A stretch of 64,000 nt of DNA, taken from assembly GCA_026874595.1 (NCBI GenBank), contig CM049320.1, forward strand, positions 42,604,714 through 42,668,713. Reading direction: 5' to 3'. How positions within the stretch are numbered: the first letter of the stretch is position 1; each line of letters opens with the position of its first letter. Of the stretch, positions 60,701 through 64,000 are shown one piece after another. Below the pieces are notes generated by a model that was given only the letters and a program-made list of their open reading frames with translations, ran no database searches and was not told where the DNA came from. Source of the stretch: Sipunculus nudus (taxonomy: Eukaryota > Annelida > Sipuncula > Golfingiida > Sipunculidae). Position numbers and translations under genes: made by a program.

Positions 60701-63607
60701 AGTCAGGTGGCACTGATGGTCCACAGAGCGTTCAAGTGGTAAGTATACTACATATAACCTCAGTGAGGTGGTGCTAATGGTCACCAGGGCGTTCCTGTGG
60801 TATGTATACTACATATAACCTCAGTGAGGTGGTGCTAATGGTCACCAGGGCGTTCCTGTGGTATGTATACTGCAAATAACCTCAGTGAGGTGGTATTGAT
60901 GGTTCTCAGTGCGTTCCTGTGGTAATTATACTACGTATAACCTCAGTTGGAATGTACTGATGGCCCCCAGGGCCTTCCTGTGTTAAGTTTACTACATACA
61001 ATCTCAGTAAGGTGGTGCTGATGGTCCTCAGGGCGTTCCTGTGGTTAGTATACTACATATAACCTCAGTGAGGTGGTGCTGATGGTCCTCAAGGCGTTCC
61101 TGTGGTAAGTATACAACATATAACCTCAGTGAGGTGGTGCTGATAGTCCTCAGGGCGTTCCCGTGGTAAGTATACTACATATTACCTCAGTGAGATGGTG
61201 CTGATGGTCCTCAGGGCGTTCCTTGGTAAGTACACTTCATATAAACTGACTGAGTTGCTGCTGGTGAGCTCCCGCCCTTCCCGGCTCGTCGGTGTCCAGC
61301 CCAAAAGTGACATATTTCGTCATTCCGGCCGTCAAATCAGACTGGAAGGTTTGTCGAGGCTAAATTCTAATATCTAAGTCACGCTAACGGTAAATTGTCA
61401 CTCAAAATTTTGAAATGTAACAGGCTTTACCTTATCGCCGCGATTTAATGCTTGTTCCTCAACAAAACATCCAGTTTGATCCCCCAAAAATTATACATGA
61501 ATAGTGTAAATGATTAGCGACGGTGTAAGCATCGCTTTTATGTAGAAATCAGAGAGTAATTGATATTTTGTTGAGGATAATATCGCTGCCAGAACGTGTA
61601 ACGTGTTACATTTCATAATTCTGACGAGTATTTACCGGGACAAGCAGTCCGGTCTGATCTGACGGCCTGTAGAACCGGGTGTGTCACTTTTTTGCTGGAA
61701 ATTGACGGGCCTGATAGAAGAGAGTTGGGGGGGGGGGGGGGGGGGTGCTGTGTTTGTGAAGCCCATTAAGCGTTCAGTTTTCGACTAGTGTCCAGATCAA
61801 GCATAGCGCCAAATCCTTCTTTGTAAGCTCTTAATTTCATACCCTATAGTATTTTAGATTTCATCTTTGATCTTTTCACGGTTTATAGTAACCTAATTAC
61901 TTGCAAAGTTACTAAAAACACCTGTTCCTTCATTCACATAAGGTTGCAGTGAATGCGATGTTTTTATGCACTATTTTTTCATAATATGCATGATTTTAAT
62001 TTTTCATCTTACGTTTGTCAGATTTAATGTGTATTTATGTATGTATATGATTTTATTTTTTTTAATGTTAATGTATTATATATGTACAACTTTCACAGGG
62101 CCCAGTGGATGAACAGAATTACTTCGGAACAAGTAACCCTGTATAAATATATTGAAATAAAAAAAGAATAATAATAATAAAGTGTTGATGGTGCTCAGCT
62201 CGAGCCTGAAGTAATTATACATGTACTACATATAACCTCAGTGGGGTGGCACGGATGGTCTTCGGGACGTTCATGTGGTACGTGTACTACATATGACCTC
62301 CGTGAGGTGGTACCTAATTGCACGTATGCTCCAGTGGATATTTGCAGCCTGATCGCGGGTAGCGTACACAGACGGACGGTGTGTTTGCAGATACGGTCCA
62401 ATGCATATATGCAGCCTGCTCCAGGGGTAGCTATCACCCACTGTTTATCGGTTGCTAAAGGCATGAAACGCAAACAATTCTTATTTTATTGTTGTTTCTT
62501 GTTTGCGTTACAGCTCCTAAGGTGAAGAGTTTACCCTCTTAGGCTTGGTCAGATCTGACCAAAGTGGTTCAGACGACGATATTCGGCGTTCAGCATGAGG
62601 AATTGCAACAACCCTTACAGATTTTGCATATCAGTTGTGCTGACTCAGTTGAGATAAAATTGGTAACTTCATGTTCAATATTTATTAAAAAAATTGCGCT
62701 TACTTTCAAGAAAACCAGATTGTCCCCATCGGCTCTTGTTTACAGCCTGGAAAGGCATGCTGGGAAGGCCAAGGACGATCTATTCTTTGGTGACGTCATG
62801 GGGATCTATTTGGGAAACACTTATAGGGTATTATTGGGTAATTTGCATAAATCCTCCTTTTAATATGCATTAGATTCCAGTTTGGGGTTGTGTCGAATAA
62901 GTGGGTAACTCTCCACCACAGGTGTTTGGACTCCATTCCTTTGAATGGAGGCTGAATGTCCGGGCTAGTTTATAGGCTGCTTCAGTGGGTATTTGAAGCC
63001 TTGTACAGGCAAACTGCTGGTGCAGTTGTAGGTATGCTCCAGTGGGTATTTGCAGCCTTGTAGAGACAGACTGCTGGTGTATTTGTAGGTACGCTCAAGT
63101 GGGCATTTGCAGCCTTGTAGAGAGAGACTGCTGGTGTATTTATAGGTATTCTCCGGTTGGTTATTTCATCCTTGTACGGGCAGACCGCTGGTGTATTGGT
63201 AGGTGTGCTCCGCTGGGTATTTTCAGCCTTGTACAGACAGACTGCTGGTGTATTTGTAGGTATTCTCCGGTTGGTTATTTCATCCTTGTACGGGCAGACC
63301 GCTGGTGTATTGGAAGGTGTGCTCCGCTGGGTATTTGCAGCTTTGTACAGACAGACTGCTGGTGTATTTGTAGGTACGCTCCAGTGGGTATTTGCAGCCT
63401 GATCGCTGGCAGCATTGCGTCTGTGACTGACCTGGGAATCATTTTCGCCCGCCTCGGGTTCCTGGTCCTGACAGTTAGTGTTGGCGTGGTCATTCACCAG
63501 CTCATCATGGTCCCTCTCATCCACTTTGTGTTCACCAGAACTAATCCGTTCCCGCTTATGCTTAGACTTCACCGGGCATGGCTAATCGCTTTTTCTTCTA
63601 CAAGCAC
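51742..63607 (+). CDS. SLC1 family (EAAT-like) glutamate/amino acid transporter, exons 1-7, 3' end outside window
   Basis: Coding exons are 51742-51895, 52928-53002, 53331-53538, 53959-54001, 54663-54786, 57663-57789 and 63374-63607. All have GT-AG introns and consistent phases, giving about 321 residues so far. Blocks match excitatory amino acid transporters in order. TM1 is LLLLLTISGILVGFALGFGI. TM2 is FPGEIFLRLLKMMIIPLIVC, followed by SVISGTASLD. TM3 ends TIRPGE. Next come DLIRNIFPDNPMTATFRQ, an extracellular loop with sequons NTS and NQT, DGANILGLIFCSMVFGIGSS, and the TM5 start FLWYAPVGICSLIAGSI. The final exon in view ends FTRTNPFPLMLRLHRAWLIA. These sodium-coupled plasma-membrane carriers clear glutamate or move neutral amino acids. 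The hairpins and the substrate-binding NMDGT core lie beyond the window, so EAAT versus ASCT-like specificity cannot be read. The exon 6/7 intron is exceptional. Confidence 0.93.
54920..56600. repeat. Dispersed repeat in SLC1 intron 5
   Basis: Bounded by TCAGCTGACTGAAAGTCAAC on the left and TTCAGCTGAGCGTCGAGACC on the right, with GTCCGTCC runs near 54990 and 55580. Inside are roughly 300-bp units carrying GTGGATGCATTTTAAGC, CTTCCATCTTGCATATATAA and AGGTCAAAGGTCA (near 55750, 56030, 56330). This is the GGTCAAGGTCA-type dispersed repeat common in molluscs. Confidence 0.6.
56601..57662. other. Rest of SLC1 intron 5
   Basis: No exon or repeat family was recognised. Short open frames at 57028-57326 lack splice signals in phase with the gene. 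Confidence 0.4.
58360..58797 (-). mobile_element. Dimeric tRNA-like element (SINE-like), first copy
   Basis: On the minus strand there are two related ~160-bp modules, each with a tRNA-like A box (TAGCGAAGTGGTTGGTACG; GGCGAAGCGGTTGGAACG) and B box (GGTTCGAATTC; GGTTCGAAACC). A ~115-bp linker separates them. Each module ends CTTCGTAAC. On the plus strand the outer module begins TGTTACG and ends CGTAACA. This could be a tRNA-derived SINE with two heads or a miniature TG...CA element; I cannot decide. It breaks the 61-bp array in mid-unit. Confidence 0.6.
59527..59965 (-). mobile_element. Dimeric tRNA-like element, second copy
   Basis: This is a near-identical copy of the element at 58360-58797, at an offset of 1167. 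Because the flanking minisatellite units match too, it came by duplication of the array, not by a second insertion. Confidence 0.75.
61246..62180. other. Unique centre of SLC1 intron 6
   Basis: No repeat of either array is seen. It contains a G tract (about 61726-61745). A stretch ending 62085-62182 (ACAGGGCCCAGTGG, CTGTATAAATATATTGAAAT, then AATAATAATAATAA) looks like the 3' tail of a LINE or other retroposed element. Confidence 0.4.
62181..62460 (+). repeat. Relict block joining donor-type and acceptor-type units
   Basis: Two or three worn donor units (GTGTTGATGGTGCTCAG, CCTCAGTGGGGTGGCACGG with TGTGGTACGTGTACTAC, and CCTCCGTGAGGTGGTACC) run directly into CGTATGCTCCAGTGGATATT and TGCAGCCTGATCGCGGGTAG. 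This matches the start of exon 7 further than the acceptor array units do. A second weak copy follows (TTTGCAGATACGGTCCAATG). It sits between the two arrays. Confidence 0.75.
62974..63415 (+). repeat. Acceptor-side minisatellite: eight copies of a 57-bp unit spanning splice acceptor and exon start
   Basis: Units start at 62974, 63031, 63088, 63145, 63202, 63259, 63316 and 63373 (exact period 57). Each has TGGTGTATTTGTAG, then GTACGCTCCAGTGGGTATTT and GCAGCC, then a spacer from CTTGTACAGACAGACTGC. The last is the true acceptor (AG at 63372-63373) leading into exon 7. All eight keep the AG. Units 4-5 and 6-7 are a duplicated 114-bp pair. As 57 = 19 codons and units 2-8 contain no stop in the exon 7 frame, upstream acceptors would extend exon 7 in frame. 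Confidence 0.93.
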
Positions 63608-64000
63608 GTAAGTACTTGTATTTGTGGGCATTTTATTAAGCAACAGAGAGAGGGGAGGGGAAGAAAGACAAACAAACAGACAGAGAGAATTTGTTAGCAC
63701 TTCCTCCGAGACAGTTGTATCGTTTTGATAGACACGTACAAACATGTATTCGAGTAATAGGAACTACGTGACTCTCTAAAAACTGTTATTTAGCCACGAA
63801 ATAGCTCAGTTCTAACTCGTAACTATTTGACACCAATACACTTATAATTACTCACGTGGGTTTTTGTCATGAGAGGGTTTAAGTGTAAGCCGACATCAGA
63901 AGCTTCTGCTCATTAGTCCGTTCTTCGTAGATCATTTTTTTAATATCGAAGATTAGTATTTTATTTAAAAAACTTGATGGAACACCACGTGACCGTTTAA
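63608..64000 (+). other. Start of SLC1 intron 7
   Basis: Begins with a consensus donor GTAAGT after ...AGCAC. A purine-rich AGAGAGAGGGGAGGGG tract lies at about 63645. No further exon is visible before the window ends. Confidence 0.6.

Larger units (their letters stand above)
57748..61245 (+). repeat. Donor-side minisatellite: about 43 copies of a 61-bp unit spanning exon end and splice donor
   Basis: The unit is CCTCAG, then TGAGGTGGTGCTGATGG and TCCTCAGGGCGTTCCTGTG, then GTAAGTATACTACATATAA. It copies the last 36 bases of exon 6 (SEVVLMVLRAFLW) plus the first bases of the intron. The genuine donor is the first one, GTG|GTGAGT at 57789/57790. By hand count about half the units carry a perfect GTAAGT; others have GAAAGT, GTAAAT, GTATGT or GTGAGT. 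The period is exactly 61 for most units. Two tRNA-like insertions interrupt the array. Confidence 0.93.

Noticed and set aside
57748-61245. Regular direct repeats resembling a CRISPR array
   Set aside because: The units abut with no unique spacers, the repeat is an exon edge, and the setting is a eukaryotic intron.
62982-63572. 196-codon open frame on the minus strand with NTPAVCLYKA repeats
   Set aside because: It is antisense to exon 7 and the 57-bp acceptor array. The 57-nt period keeps all frames open, so the repeat protein is a by-product.

Overview
The window reads as nuclear DNA of a marine invertebrate, most likely a mollusc. It is AT-rich, has intron-split genes with GT-AG junctions, many TA microsatellites, several LINE and Helitron fragments, and dispersed repeats of the kind common in bivalve and gastropod genomes (runs like GTCCGTCTGTTTGTCTGCC and GGTCAAAGGTCAAGGTCA). 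There is no operon, CRISPR array or bacterial gene. The mollusc assignment is inference; the eukaryotic nature is plain from the splice structure.

Left part (1-22.25 kb): a local duplication cluster. Two roughly 5.2-5.4 kb copies (1-5242 and 6806-12243) each carry an intact five-exon minus-strand gene for a 149-residue secreted protein with one good EF-hand loop and one weak one. Both have a TATA box, an intron in the 5' UTR and a poly(A) signal. Further right, three nearly identical 2389-bp units in tandem (15095-22249) are diverged relatives of only the promoter and upstream part of that gene, with no recognisable coding exons.

Middle (22-51.7 kb): mostly repeats. There are Helitron ends in both orientations (25.19, 27.28-27.59 and 29.05-30.83 kb), a pogo/Tigger-like MITE (31.70-32.63 kb), a 32-bp-armed perfect palindrome set in TA microsatellite (34.6 kb), a hAT-like MITE, a six-copy 180-bp array (38.3-39.4 kb), an old tandem duplication (39.65-41.0 kb), and decayed minus-strand LINE pieces (37.5-38.2 and 42.2-46.2 kb).

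Right part (51.7-64.0 kb): the first seven coding exons of a plus-strand SLC1 family (excitatory amino acid transporter, EAAT-like) gene, running off the window. The most unusual thing in the window is the intron between exons 6 and 7 (57790-63373). Its 5' side is an array of about 43 copies of a 61-bp unit, each copying the end of exon 6 plus the splice donor. Its 3' side is an array of eight copies of a 57-bp unit, each copying the splice acceptor plus the start of exon 7. Both boundaries of one intron have thus been amplified separately. By reading frame, extra acceptors would add 19 codons each. Each donor unit could also act as a 36-nt, phase-preserving 12-codon microexon, while simple read-through into a downstream donor meets a stop at once. 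A 1167-bp higher-order duplication inside the donor array carries a tRNA-like element along with it.
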